Part shown: one piece after another, positions 27,629 to 35,009 of the stretch
Layout of the letters: each line of letters opens with the position of its first letter
Position numbering within the stretch: position 1 is the stretch's first letter
From: Mesorhizobium norvegicum
GTDB taxonomy: Bacteria; Pseudomonadota; Alphaproteobacteria; Rhizobiales; Rhizobiaceae
NCBI RefSeq assembly: GCF_004919685.1
Contig: NZ_SMYZ01000008.1
Coordinates: 1-49,113, forward strand
Direction: 5' to 3'
Length of the DNA: 49,113 nt
Made by a program: the position numbers and the translations under genes
Notes under the pieces: model-generated
What the model saw: the letters and a program-made list of their open reading frames with translations, nothing else
What the model was told of the DNA's origin: nothing
Databases searched by the model: none

Positions 27629-28456
27629 TTAGCCGATTCGACGCGAAAAGCCTTCCGGTGGTGCTTCGCTGCTCGGCACTGCTCGATTCACTAGCTTCCT
27701 GCGGGGCAGAAGCGGATAGACGATCTGGCCGAAATAGGTGGAAGGGATCGGATCGTCGACGCCGTACTTCTCCGGCACCTTGTCACCGGTGGGATTATAG
27801 GTGCCGAACAGCATGTCGAGGAAAGGCAACTGCCCGGCGAAGTTCTTGTCATAGGCTTCGCGCTGGTTGGCATGGTGCCAGCGATGAAACTGCGGGCCGG
27901 CGATCAGCCACTTCAAAGGGCCGAACGGAATCCGCACGTTTGAATGAACAAGCAGCGTGTGGCCAAGGTAGATAGTCCAAAAGATGGCGATCGAGGCTTC
28001 GGAGAAGCCAAGGAAAAAGATCGGCGTCAGCGATATTGCCTTTGTCACGATGGCGTCGACCGGGTGGTTGTGGAAAGCTCCGAGCCAGTCCAGTTCCTCA
28101 ATGCCGTGGTGAACTGCATGGAACTTCCAAAGTGCAGGGATTTTGTGGAAGGCCCGATGTGCCCAATAGACGCCGATGTCGGTGATCAGGATGATTTCCG
28201 CAACCTGCAGCCAGACAGGCTGACCGCTGACGGCTTGCGTTATCGATTGCGGGACCAGGATTGCAGCGGCGCCGAGGGCACCGGCCGCGATCATGAAGAT
28301 GGCCACCTTTATGATGAAGCCGTTGAACAGCAGATAGATCAGGTCGACAGTCAGACCCTTGCGGAAAATCTTCTGCGGCCGCTCGGCAAACAGATGTTCG
28401 AACGGAATGAGGATCAGCGCGCAGATCAACAGTGCCTTGATGCCAAAGATGTCCAT
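27629..28456 (-). CDS. Fatty acid hydroxylase / sterol desaturase family membrane protein
   Basis: A 275-residue di-iron membrane enzyme with about five helices and the three histidine clusters of the family: HRAFH (near residue 101), HAVHHG (near 113) and QFHRWHHA (near 193), plus HNHPVD. Bacterial members hydroxylate or desaturate lipid chains or carotenoids; the substrate is not evident here. Because phosphatidylcholine and very-long-chain lipids occur in rhizobia, a lipid substrate is plausible but only inferred. Confidence 0.88.
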   Translation of the reverse strand: MDIFGIKALLICALILIPFEHLFAERPQKIFRKGLTVDLIYLLFNGFIIKVAIFMIAAGALGAAAILVPQSITQAVSGQPVWLQVAEIILITDIGVYWAHRAFHKIPALWKFHAVHHGIEELDWLGAFHNHPVDAIVTKAISLTPIFFLGFSEASIAIFWTIYLGHTLLVHSNVRIPFGPLKWLIAGPQFHRWHHANQREAYDKNFAGQLPFLDMLFGTYNPTGDKVPEKYGVDDPIPSTYFGQIVYPLLPRRKLVNRAVPSSEAPPEGFSRRIG

Positions 28457-28724
28457 TCACTCGCCCCGGCGCGCCGTCTGCGCTTCTGAGAAGAACCACA
28501 ACTCCCTTTCCAAAGGCTAAAGGCTCTGCTTTCGGCATCAAGGCACCGGCGAACGCGGATTGTGGCAAGAAGCGCGGGGCGCTCGACTATCAAGATATTG
28601 ATTTTATTAAAATTTCTTCAGGTTGTGGCGAGCCACGAACGATGAAAATGGGCACTAGGTCTACGCTAAAGCGCTCTAGAATGACCGGAAATCGTTTCTC
28701 TATGCCACCCTGCTTGGGACGGCA

Positions 28725-29348
28725 TTAGGCGAGAAGCCTGCCGAAGACGACCTGCTTGAACTCGATCAGCGGAGCATCGCTCTTTTCGGCGCGCATACGC
28801 AGCAACGCGCCCTCCCAACTGTTCAGCACAAAGCGGGCCAACAAAGCTGCGGGGAGCTGATCGTCGATCACTCCTTCTTCCTGCGCCTGCGCAATACAGG
28901 TCTCGAAAAACCCGCTCCACGATCCGAAATGCTTGACCAGATGCTCGCGGACGAGGGCGCTGTGATCGGCAACCTCAGCGCTGATATTGCCAAGCAAGCA
29001 TCCCTTCACGAATCCGGCTGCCCTGAATGCCTCGATCCTGTCGTCGAAATAGGCCTCCAACCGGACCAGCGGCGCAACATCCGCATCGCAGAGCATAGTA
29101 CGCAGCTTGTCCTCGTTGCGCGCGAAATAGGCATCGATCACCTCGACGCCGAACGCCTCCTTGCTGGCGAAGTGATTGTAGAACGAGCCCTTGGGTACGC
29201 CGACGCTTTCGACGATGCCCTGAATGCCCGTCGCGGCATATCCCTCGGTATGGAACATCCGCAAACCCGCTTGGACGAGATTGTTGCGGGTGTCAGGCTT
29301 CGGTTTCGGACCCCTTCGGGCGGCGGGAGAAGATTCCACTTCAAACAT
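28725..29348 (-). CDS. TetR family transcriptional regulator
   Basis: A 207-residue repressor with an N-terminal helix-turn-helix (about 22-68: TRNNLVQAGLRMFHTEGYAATG and VPKGSFYNHFASKEAF) and a C-terminal ligand domain of the TetR_C type (FVKGCLLGNISAEVADHSA, with a Cys). It resembles AcuR/NemR-type regulators that respond to reactive electrophiles. It diverges from the metallo-hydrolase gene across 74 bases holding GACCGGTC, and probably represses that gene and itself. Confidence 0.9.
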   Translation of the reverse strand: MFEVESSPAARRGPKPKPDTRNNLVQAGLRMFHTEGYAATGIQGIVESVGVPKGSFYNHFASKEAFGVEVIDAYFARNEDKLRTMLCDADVAPLVRLEAYFDDRIEAFRAAGFVKGCLLGNISAEVADHSALVREHLVKHFGSWSGFFETCIAQAQEEGVIDDQLPAALLARFVLNSWEGALLRMRAEKSDAPLIEFKQVVFGRLLA

Positions 29349-29366
29349 CCTTGACTAATTCAAGAC

Positions 29367-29374
29367 GACCGGTC
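29367..29374. promoter_or_regulatory. GACCGGTC palindrome, probable TetR operator
   Basis: The perfect 8-base palindrome GACCGGTC sits centrally in the TetR/hydrolase intergenic region, in the context AAGACGACCGGTCATTTTATGA. GACCGGTC-type cores are common operators of TetR-family regulators. It lies between TTGACT (29351-29356) and an AT-rich patch, where it could block both divergent promoters. Confidence 0.55.
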
Positions 29375-29422
29375 ATTTTATGATTATCGCACTCTGGGCG
29401 CCGATGTCAAATGGAGACAATC

Positions 29423-30289
29423 ATGACCACGGTCACGACCCACAATAATGGTCTCAACTGGAGTACACTCAACATAAAGCGTCCCGGCCTCAGTCGCGAT
29501 GTGCCGCCGGGCAGGGAAGAATTTATGTGGGTGGCGAACTCGTCGACGCTGATCTACGGCGAGCGCGACGCAGTTCTCGTCGATACGTTTCTCACCACTG
29601 ACCAAACCCAGACGCTATCGGACTGGGTTGCCGCGAGCGGCAAGAATCTGACCGCCATCTACGTCACCCATGGGCATGGCGATCACTTCTTCGGGCTCGC
29701 ACCGCTGCTGGAGCGTTTTCCGAACGCAAGGGCAGTCGCGACGCCGGCAGTGGTGGAGGCCATGCACAAGCATCTCTCGCCGGCTTCGGTCGAGAACTTC
29801 TGGCGGAGGCTTTTCCCTGGGCAGATTCCCGACAGGCTGCTCGCCGCCGCGCCACTTGAAAACAATGAGTTGGAACTCGAAGGGCACAAGCTCGTCGCGG
29901 TGAACGCCGGACGCACCGATACGGCGGTGTCGACATACCTGCACGTCCCATCGGCGGGGCTGATTGTCGGCGGCGATGTCGTCTACAACGGCATTCACCT
30001 CTATCTCGGCGAAACCACGACGCAGAGCCGGCTCGAATGGATTTCCGCCCTGGACAAGCTTGAAGCCCTGAATCCTCGCGCGGTGATTGCCGGACACAAG
30101 ATACCTGAAAACGACGACGACCGCCGCATCATCGGCGAGACGCAACAATACATCCGCGACTTCAATCGCTTGAACGAAGCGACGACGACCGCACGCGAAC
30201 TCTACGACGCGATGCTGGAACTCCATCCCAACCGCGCCAATGTGGGCTCGCTCTGGGGTGCCGCCAACATTGCCAAGAAGCAGGCTTGA
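29423..30289 (+). CDS. MBL-fold metallo-hydrolase
   Basis: A 288-residue metallo-beta-lactamase-fold hydrolase. The metal motif is THGHGDHFFG (HxHxDH), with later ligands in VNAGRTDTAVS and GGDVVYNG and the final His in IAGHKIPE. Substrate unknown; the pairing with a divergent TetR regulator suggests detoxification or degradation of a small electrophile or quorum-type molecule. ATG 29423 lies 7 bases after GGAG (29413); the ATG at 29411 overlaps that site. The next gene, a secreted NTF2-like protein, follows by 97 bases. Confidence 0.87.
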   Translation: MTTVTTHNNGLNWSTLNIKRPGLSRDVPPGREEFMWVANSSTLIYGERDAVLVDTFLTTDQTQTLSDWVAASGKNLTAIYVTHGHGDHFFGLAPLLERFPNARAVATPAVVEAMHKHLSPASVENFWRRLFPGQIPDRLLAAAPLENNELELEGHKLVAVNAGRTDTAVSTYLHVPSAGLIVGGDVVYNGIHLYLGETTTQSRLEWISALDKLEALNPRAVIAGHKIPENDDDRRIIGETQQYIRDFNRLNEATTTARELYDAMLELHPNRANVGSLWGAANIAKKQA

Positions 30290-30386
30290 AACCGGAGACG
30301 GGTCGGCCGACGCGACCGGCCCGATCCTTCGCTTCCGATATGTCGACCCCACCCGACCCGCTTCAATTTATAGAAAGAATACCGCC

Positions 30387-30917
30387 ATGCCGAGAATACT
30401 TTCCGCCGCTGTCTTCGCCCTCACAGCTTTTTCGGCGGGGTTCGCGACCGCGGCACCGGCCGCCTACACGGACCCGCTGGACGCTCGCACCCTCAGCACG
30501 ATCTCGTCGCATTTCAGCAAGCTCATGGAACTGGCGAACAAGCACGACATCCAGGGCCTGCACGCAATGTTCTGGCAATCGCCTTCGGCCCTTCTGGTCG
30601 CAAAGAGCGCCATTCCATCGGAAGGCAACTGGGCGGGATTCTGGGGCAACAACGCGATCGATCAAAAGCTGCACGATATAGCGGCATCGGGTCCTGTCGT
30701 GCTGACGCCCGATCTCTCCAGGCTCAAGGTCGTCGGACTGACCTCCGACGTCGCGGAATCCTATGCGCCGATGAACATCGCCGTGTCCTATGCCGGACAG
30801 GACGGCACGCCCAAGCCGTTCCTGATGATCATCACCTGGAAGAAGGCCGCGAAAGACTGGAAGGTCGCCTCCGAAATCATCCTGCCGGTGCCGCCGACGC
30901 CTGCCAGCAAAGGCTAG
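30387..30917 (+). CDS. Secreted SnoaL/NTF2-like protein
   Basis: A 176-residue protein with a Sec signal peptide (LSAAVFALTAFSAGFATAAP) and a probable NTF2-like cone fold: FSKLMELANKHDIQGLHAMFWQSPS, then WAGFWGNNAID and beta strands ending LMIITWKKAAKDWKVASEIILP. Function unknown. It probably belongs to the TetR-controlled unit with the MBL hydrolase. The ribosome site is weak. A tiny ORF begins at the base after its stop. Confidence 0.75.
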   Translation: MPRILSAAVFALTAFSAGFATAAPAAYTDPLDARTLSTISSHFSKLMELANKHDIQGLHAMFWQSPSALLVAKSAIPSEGNWAGFWGNNAIDQKLHDIAASGPVVLTPDLSRLKVVGLTSDVAESYAPMNIAVSYAGQDGTPKPFLMIITWKKAAKDWKVASEIILPVPPTPASKG

Positions 30918-31079
30918 ATGCATGCTGTCCCTCTCCCTCGCGCCAAGGCGACCAATTTGCGGACGCTTGATGAGTTGTTGCCGGCTCTCGACGCGATCTT
31001 TCCGCGCCATCGCGTTGAAGAGATCGCGAAGAGGATGAAGGCGACGAAGGCCGTTAGGGACGAGTTTTTCCGGATTTGA
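30918..31079 (+). CDS. Small ORF of 53 residues, possible gene remnant
   Basis: Starts with ATG directly after the preceding TAG and reads MHAVPLPRAKATNLRTLDEL, then LLPALDAIFPRHRVEEIAKRMKAT-type helical sequence ending in DEFFRI. The composition is protein-like (amphipathic, charged), with no signal peptide. It could be translated by coupling, or be the tail of a lost gene at the edge of the AT-rich insert that starts 7 bases further on. Not recognised. Confidence 0.35.
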   Translation: MHAVPLPRAKATNLRTLDELLPALDAIFPRHRVEEIAKRMKATKAVRDEFFRI

Positions 31080-31085
31080 GCCAAC

Positions 31086-32873
31086 TCACGCCGCGAGTTC
31101 AGCCAGCATATTGAAGACATCAGCAAAGTCCGCGAAATCCTCGTTGGAGCCGTTTTCAATAATCCAGTTCGCTAAGCTACGCTTCTCGTCCTTGTTGACA
31201 TTCCATATTTCCTCGACGGGAACAGTAACCCCTTTGACCACCTTCTCGTATGCAGGCGTCACATCGAAAAACTCAGGCCGAGCTTCCCGTGCGCGCTGTA
31301 TCAAATCATCAGTAAAAAGGTTTTCGATCCCTTTTTTGATTCGTCGATCTCGCGCTTGCATTACCCGCCTGTAAGCCAGCTCTCTAACGGCATTCGTTTT
31401 CTCGATGTCACAATCATAAAGCAGGACAACTCTCTGATTTAAAGCAATTGCCAAACGGCTATCAAAATTTCGCCAGATTTTATCAAGCCCGCCATAGCCA
31501 TTGGCGTCGTAAATTTCATACTCGTTCAATGCATCTTCTCTACCAAGAGCGATTGCCGCTCGCTTTAACAGCGAAATATCAATATCGCCTTCTACGAATA
31601 GATTTTTTCTATGAGAAGCAAAAATAGCCTCTTTTAAATCAGACTCAAATCTCACACTTCTTTTGAAGTGGCCATACGCAGACTCGAATTCCGCAAATCT
31701 CTCCGTGTCAATTTTTGTGCCGGAGGGTAGCTCGATTATGTCAAATCCATCTTGCCCCAAAATTTTATCTAATCCCATGAGGAATATCGGGGAATGACAA
31801 GTGACGATGAATTGTATCTTGGGGAACATGGCAACCAACTTAGGCAGAATAGTCGCCTGTAACTCTGTGTGCATGTGGACATCAATCTCATCCACAATCA
31901 CAATTCCCGATATCTCGGCCAGTCCATTAAAGACGCCGTTATACATATCATTTGTCTTCAATATTGACAGGAAACTGTCAATTAATAACGATTGTCCCGT
32001 TGAAAGGCTAAAAAGGTTTCCAGATAGAACCTTATTATTTCCAGCCATTTGTATAGATCGGGCGCCTCGTCTTCCAACATTCCATTGCGCGGGAGGTTGC
32101 CCACCTAGCAATTCAAGGAAAAACTTTTCTATCTCTATCTTGATATTTGTTGAGTTTCCTTCGGATACCAAGACCGGAAGTTTAAGGTTATTAGCATATT
32201 CAACCATCTTGATTTTTCGTTCTATCGCCTCAGCGTCGTATAAAACGTCAAGCAACCAGTCCTGGTTCTCCCTCATCGGCGCATAATTGATAATTCGCCG
32301 GTTTGAATTTCCTTTTACTTGATTTGCAGCCAGATAATTAGATTTATTTTGCAAATTCAGTTGATTTAGCCAAGAAGGTTCTTCAAATCGATTAGCCGGA
32401 AAATATAAAATAATTGACGACTCTATATCCTTTTCTAGCTCCTTTCTATGTTGCATAAAATTGGAAACGTATGCGGAGTTATCCAGCTCCTGGATGTTAT
32501 TCCAAACAGGATTTGATGGTGTAGATTGATATTTTTCTACGTATTCTTCTTTTGGCACAGAAAGTTGTATTTCTTTCTGAAACAATCCGCCGGTGAACTC
32601 CAGGCTAGCCAGGCTGAAAGGTTGCTCATGTCGGATAAATATCGAACTACGAAGCTTATAAACCTTGCCGGGGTCGACTTCGTGATCCTCAAAAACCGTA
32701 CTCTTCGCCTCTAAGAGTGCACTAACAATGTGGGATATTAGAACGCTTTTTCCGGAACCGTTTTGACCGACGAAGACAACTGGCTTTGGGCGCGCATTTT
32801 CGTCAAATGGCAATTTGTAGCGTAGAAGCGGAATTGGGCCAGTGTTCTCTAATTCTATCTGTGTGAGGTACAT
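31086..32873 (-). CDS. OLD-like AAA ATPase with C-terminal TOPRIM domain, candidate defence protein
   Basis: A 595-residue ABC-type ATPase of the AAA_21/OLD group. Walker A is GQNGSGKS (36-43), the signature LSTGQ (290-294), Walker B IVIVDEID (D328/E329), and the switch His H360 in TCHSP. A TOPRIM-like nuclease region follows: FVEGDIDISLL (E428) and LLYDCDIE (D487, D489). OLD nucleases of single-gene context, such as phage P2 OLD (586 residues), have this size and layout and act against phages. The gene is strikingly AT-rich (two sampled 60-base lines give about 33-35% GC), unlike its neighbours, and lies beside tRNA-Ser, indicating transfer. No partner gene of the UvrD (Gabija) or AriB type is adjacent. 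Confidence 0.85.
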   Translation of the reverse strand: MYLTQIELENTGPIPLLRYKLPFDENARPKPVVFVGQNGSGKSVLISHIVSALLEAKSTVFEDHEVDPGKVYKLRSSIFIRHEQPFSLASLEFTGGLFQKEIQLSVPKEEYVEKYQSTPSNPVWNNIQELDNSAYVSNFMQHRKELEKDIESSIILYFPANRFEEPSWLNQLNLQNKSNYLAANQVKGNSNRRIINYAPMRENQDWLLDVLYDAEAIERKIKMVEYANNLKLPVLVSEGNSTNIKIEIEKFFLELLGGQPPAQWNVGRRGARSIQMAGNNKVLSGNLFSLSTGQSLLIDSFLSILKTNDMYNGVFNGLAEISGIVIVDEIDVHMHTELQATILPKLVAMFPKIQFIVTCHSPIFLMGLDKILGQDGFDIIELPSGTKIDTERFAEFESAYGHFKRSVRFESDLKEAIFASHRKNLFVEGDIDISLLKRAAIALGREDALNEYEIYDANGYGGLDKIWRNFDSRLAIALNQRVVLLYDCDIEKTNAVRELAYRRVMQARDRRIKKGIENLFTDDLIQRAREARPEFFDVTPAYEKVVKGVTVPVEEIWNVNKDEKRSLANWIIENGSNEDFADFADVFNMLAELAA

Positions 32874-33077
32874 TGCCCAATCGCTACAAAAGCCGTGGAT
32901 TGAGTCGATTGCTGTTAATTAACATTGAAAGGGGGAGTTTGCGCGTTTTTCTCGCAATGGTTTGCAGCACGTGCCGCCCTCGCTTTGTGACTCGCAACGC
33001 TACGGTCACTAGTTTGTGGGTAGATTCGGGGGACGAGTTGTTCAAAATGATAAAAAGTGAACATTTTCAATTGTAAG

Positions 33078-33167
33078 TGGCGGAGGAAGTGGGATTCGAA
33101 CCCACGGTGAGCTTGCACCCACGCCGGTTTTCAAGACCGGTGCCTTAAACCGCTCGGCCATTCCTCC
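33078..33167 (-). tRNA. tRNA-Ser (anticodon UGA)
   Basis: A 90-nt class II tRNA. The acceptor GGAGGAA (33167-33161) pairs with TTCCTCC, then discriminator G and encoded CCA (33080-33078). The D-arm is TGGCCGAGCGG-like, the anticodon loop CTTGAAA gives UGA, a long variable arm GCGTGGGTGCAAGCTCACC-like stem is present, and the T-arm contains GGTTCGAATCC. Serine tRNAs are frequent integration targets, and integrase debris lies near its 5' end. Confidence 0.96.
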
Positions 33168-33171
33168 AACT

Positions 33172-33249
33172 AATTGCAATCATTGCGCTTTTGTCTATTT
33201 GCAGTGAACTTGAAAAAGCCATTTGCAACGCACTTTGCAACTATTTGCC
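33172..33249. other. Cluster of TTTGCA-type short repeats beside tRNA-Ser
   Basis: Between the tRNA 5' end and the integrase remnant, ATTTGCA (33197-33203), ATTTGCA (33221-33227), CTTTGCAA (33233-33240) and ATTTGCC (33243-33249) recur, with ATTGCAA also at 33173. Such iterations could be recombinase arm-binding sites left from an attachment region. The spacing is too short and irregular for CRISPR. Confidence 0.4.
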
Positions 33250-33507
33250 TTTACGCTCGACGCTTATAGCGGCCTGAAGCGCAACGTCAACTTGCTCCGC
33301 TGCATCCGCCTGCATGCCGGGCATAACGTGGGAGTAGAGGTCTAACGTTATCCCGATGTTCGAATGGCCCAGACGCTCGCTTGCAATCTTGGGGTGAACG
33401 CCGGCTGAAAGCATCTGTGTCGCGTGGGTGTGCCGAAGGTCGTGGAATCGGATGCGGGGCAGGGATGTCTTGCCGAGAACGCGCACCCACTCATGTGTGA
33501 GGGAAAC
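33241..33507 (-). pseudogene. Tyrosine recombinase (phage integrase), C-terminal remnant
   Basis: Encodes only the last 88 or so residues of a phage-type integrase: SLTHEWVRVLGKTSLPRIR, then HDLRHTHATQMLSAGVHP with the H-x-x-R pair, LGHSNIG with the second His, and the nucleophile Tyr in TLDLYSHV. The N-terminal core-binding domain, first Arg and Lys are missing, and a stop occurs at the upstream end. The break coincides with the start of the zinc-ribbon gene on the other strand, so a deletion fused two unrelated sequences. A GTG at 33486 could start a short product, but it would be inactive. Confidence 0.88.
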
Positions 33508-33748
33508 CGTCTATGTCAACTGCGGGCATGCCATGTGCTGCAAGTCGACAAAGCTCGACATCCAGGCGCTGATTGACCGTCTCGGGCCGGGTCATGGTTC
33601 CATGCAACAAGATCTGGTCGGGCGATTCGCTTGCTCGGATTGCAAGGCTGCGGGACGCGACCGCCGGCCAGTGTTCTTCACATTCGTTCCTGACTACGAA
33701 GGCCAACAGCGGGCGCGCAATCGCGACTGGAAGCCAACGTTCGGTTGA
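33497..33748 (+). CDS. Small zinc-ribbon-like protein, possibly 5'-truncated
   Basis: An 83-residue frame with cysteines arranged as a zinc ribbon: C9 and C14 in YVNCGHAMCC, C46 and C49 in FACSDCKAAGRD, then RRPVFFTFVPDYEGQQRARNRDW. I recall similar short proteins in rhizobial genomes, but no assigned function. The recognisable part begins at about 33500, where the integrase remnant on the opposite strand ends. The only candidate start is GTG 33497 without a good ribosome site, so the natural start may have been lost in the same rearrangement. Confidence 0.6.
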   Translation: MRETVYVNCGHAMCCKSTKLDIQALIDRLGPGHGSMQQDLVGRFACSDCKAAGRDRRPVFFTFVPDYEGQQRARNRDWKPTFG

Positions 33749-33838
33749 GGGACTTAGGGACTTCAGTCTTAGTTGAGCTATTGCTAATATTCATTTAGCT
33801 TCGGCAATGCGGGGGGAGATCCCAAAACACTGACCCGC

Positions 33839-33887
33839 AATGGCCGGTGCGGCCCGCTTCACCCAAGCATCCCCTGCACCGGCCATT
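33839..33887. repeat. Long-armed inverted repeat upstream of the DUF3606 gene
   Basis: Perfect 12-base arms AATGGCCGGTGC (33839-33850) and GCACCGGCCATT (33876-33887) around a 25-base loop. No T run follows, so it is not a standard terminator. It ends 38 bases before the DUF3606 start and may be an mRNA structure or an operator. Confidence 0.6.
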
Positions 33888-33925
33888 TCCCGACGGCAGC
33901 ATCAGACTGCAGAGCGGAGGCTCAA

Positions 33926-34129
33926 ATGGCCGGCGACAAGCGCAGGCAGCACGATATTCACGACCATCAGGTCGAGTATTTCGCCTCGGAGAACGGTTTG
34001 TCTCCGGACCTGATTTGGGAGTTGATCCTAAAACACGGCAACAGCCGCAAGGCAGTGATCGAAGCTGCGCAGGGTTTGAAGGGTGATGACAGGCAACACG
34101 GCCGACCAGCACCGCATGCGGAACATTAG
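33926..34129 (+). CDS. DUF3606 domain small protein
   Basis: A 67-residue protein. The middle fits the DUF3606 pattern: KRRQHDIHDHQVEYFASENGL, then SPDLIWELILKHGNSRKAVIEAA. DUF3606 proteins are short, basic and common in rhizobia, often in many copies; their role is unknown. The start ATG follows a good GGAGG. A hairpin with a T4 run lies 70 bases downstream. Confidence 0.72.
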   Translation: MAGDKRRQHDIHDHQVEYFASENGLSPDLIWELILKHGNSRKAVIEAAQGLKGDDRQHGRPAPHAEH

Positions 34130-34197
34130 CTGTTTCGAATAGTTGAGTTCACGCTCGGATGTTGTCACTGGCATCCGGCGAAGGCTGGTTTCAGCCG

Positions 34198-34233
34198 GCC
34201 CGCGTCATTGGTCCCTCCATGGCGCGGGCTTTT
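34198..34233 (+). terminator. Terminator-like hairpin after the DUF3606 gene
   Basis: GCCCGCG (34198-34204) pairs with CGCGGGC (34223-34229), 18-base loop, followed by TTTT. The long loop makes it weaker than the two related hairpins further on. Confidence 0.5.
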
Positions 34234-34251
34234 ATCGACTGAGGGGAAGAG

Positions 34252-34341
34252 ATGACCGACAAGCCGGCCACAACCTATGTCGTGAGCGGCGGCGACAAGG
34301 TGAGGATCGAGGAGATCACGCCGAAGGCGAAGAGGCGGTAG
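34252..34341 (+). CDS. Micro-ORF, 29 residues
   Basis: Reads MTDKPATTYVVSGGDKVRIE then EITPKAKRR and stops at TAG. It has a strong ribosome site (GAGGGGAAGAG) at proper spacing, and its composition, with a basic C-terminus, is protein-like. Not recognised. The ribosome site is the main support for translation. Confidence 0.4.
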   Translation: MTDKPATTYVVSGGDKVRIEEITPKAKRR

Positions 34342-34507
34342 GCGCAGACAGATGCAAGCAGGTGAATAGCACCTCAGATCGCTGCGGCTATTGTACGGGG
34401 CTGCAACTCTACGGAAACGCCTTCGGACAAGGCGGCTGAGGCCTTCGAGGCGTTCCTTGACGCACCCACGGGCCGGCACTGAAAATCCGCCAACTGGGGT
34501 TAGGTCA

Positions 34508-34537
34508 CCCGCTGCCTTACGGTGGCGGGCTCTTTTT
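34508..34537 (+). terminator. Rho-independent terminator (CCCGCTGCC/GGTGGCGGG type)
   Basis: CCCGCTGCC (34508-34516), loop TTAC, GGTGGCGGG (34521-34529), then CTCTTTTT. Fully paired with two G-T wobbles. Near-identical to the one at 35010. Confidence 0.8.
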
Positions 34538-34632
34538 ACTGGCACTATTCGCCGTCGTTGCGGACAAAATGTCGTTGACGTGACGTTAGCTAGGCGCAAT
34601 CATTTCGGATTGTGCAGGGTGAGGGCGTTTCA

Positions 34633-34902
34633 ATGAAACTCGTTGTCTTTGGCGTAGCAATGGTATTGGCCGCCACCGGAGCAGCTGTTGCGAAAGAGAA
34701 GAAAAAGGTGGCCACCGCTCAGGCTGCAACCTCGTGTTCTGCAGCTCATATGAAGGCTGGCAGCAAGCCAACCCCGAAACCGGGTTGTAAATCGACACGC
34801 ACCGTTGTTGCGCGACCATCAAATGGGGGCGCAAACTTCCTGGATCATTATAATCCGCGCTTAGGGTATGACACCAGTCCGTGGTTTTCGAACTGGCTAT
34901 AA
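34633..34902 (+). CDS. Small exported protein, unknown function
   Basis: An 89-residue protein with a signal peptide (KLVVFGVAMVLAATGAAVA), then a Lys/Ala-rich segment, two cysteines (TSCSAAH and PGCKST) and an aromatic C-terminus (NFLDHYNPRLGYDTSPWFSN). No family recognised. The ATG at 34633 is chosen for the signal peptide; the ribosome site is only GAGGG. Among orphan genes of the tRNA-Ser region. Confidence 0.55.
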   Translation: MKLVVFGVAMVLAATGAAVAKEKKKVATAQAATSCSAAHMKAGSKPTPKPGCKSTRTVVARPSNGGANFLDHYNPRLGYDTSPWFSNWL

Positions 34903-35009
34903 TTGATGGCGGCTTCGGCTTCCGGGCCTTTTTCGGCCAGACTAGTGCCGACACCGAGCGGGAGCAGCCGGACACCTGCTGAAGAAAAAGCTGCAAATTT
35001 GCAGGAATG

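Noticed and set aside
33197..33249. Short TTTGCA repeats considered as a CRISPR array
   Set aside because: Units are 7-8 bases with irregular 3-17 base spacing; no cas genes in the window.
34356..34484. Protein-like frame IAPQIAAAIVRGCNSTETPS before the 34508 terminator
   Set aside because: It follows a TGA directly and has no start codon or ribosome site; at most a remnant.
34612..34632. Earlier start for the 89-residue exported protein
   Set aside because: The extra residues would precede and spoil a good signal peptide; ATG 34633 is preferred.
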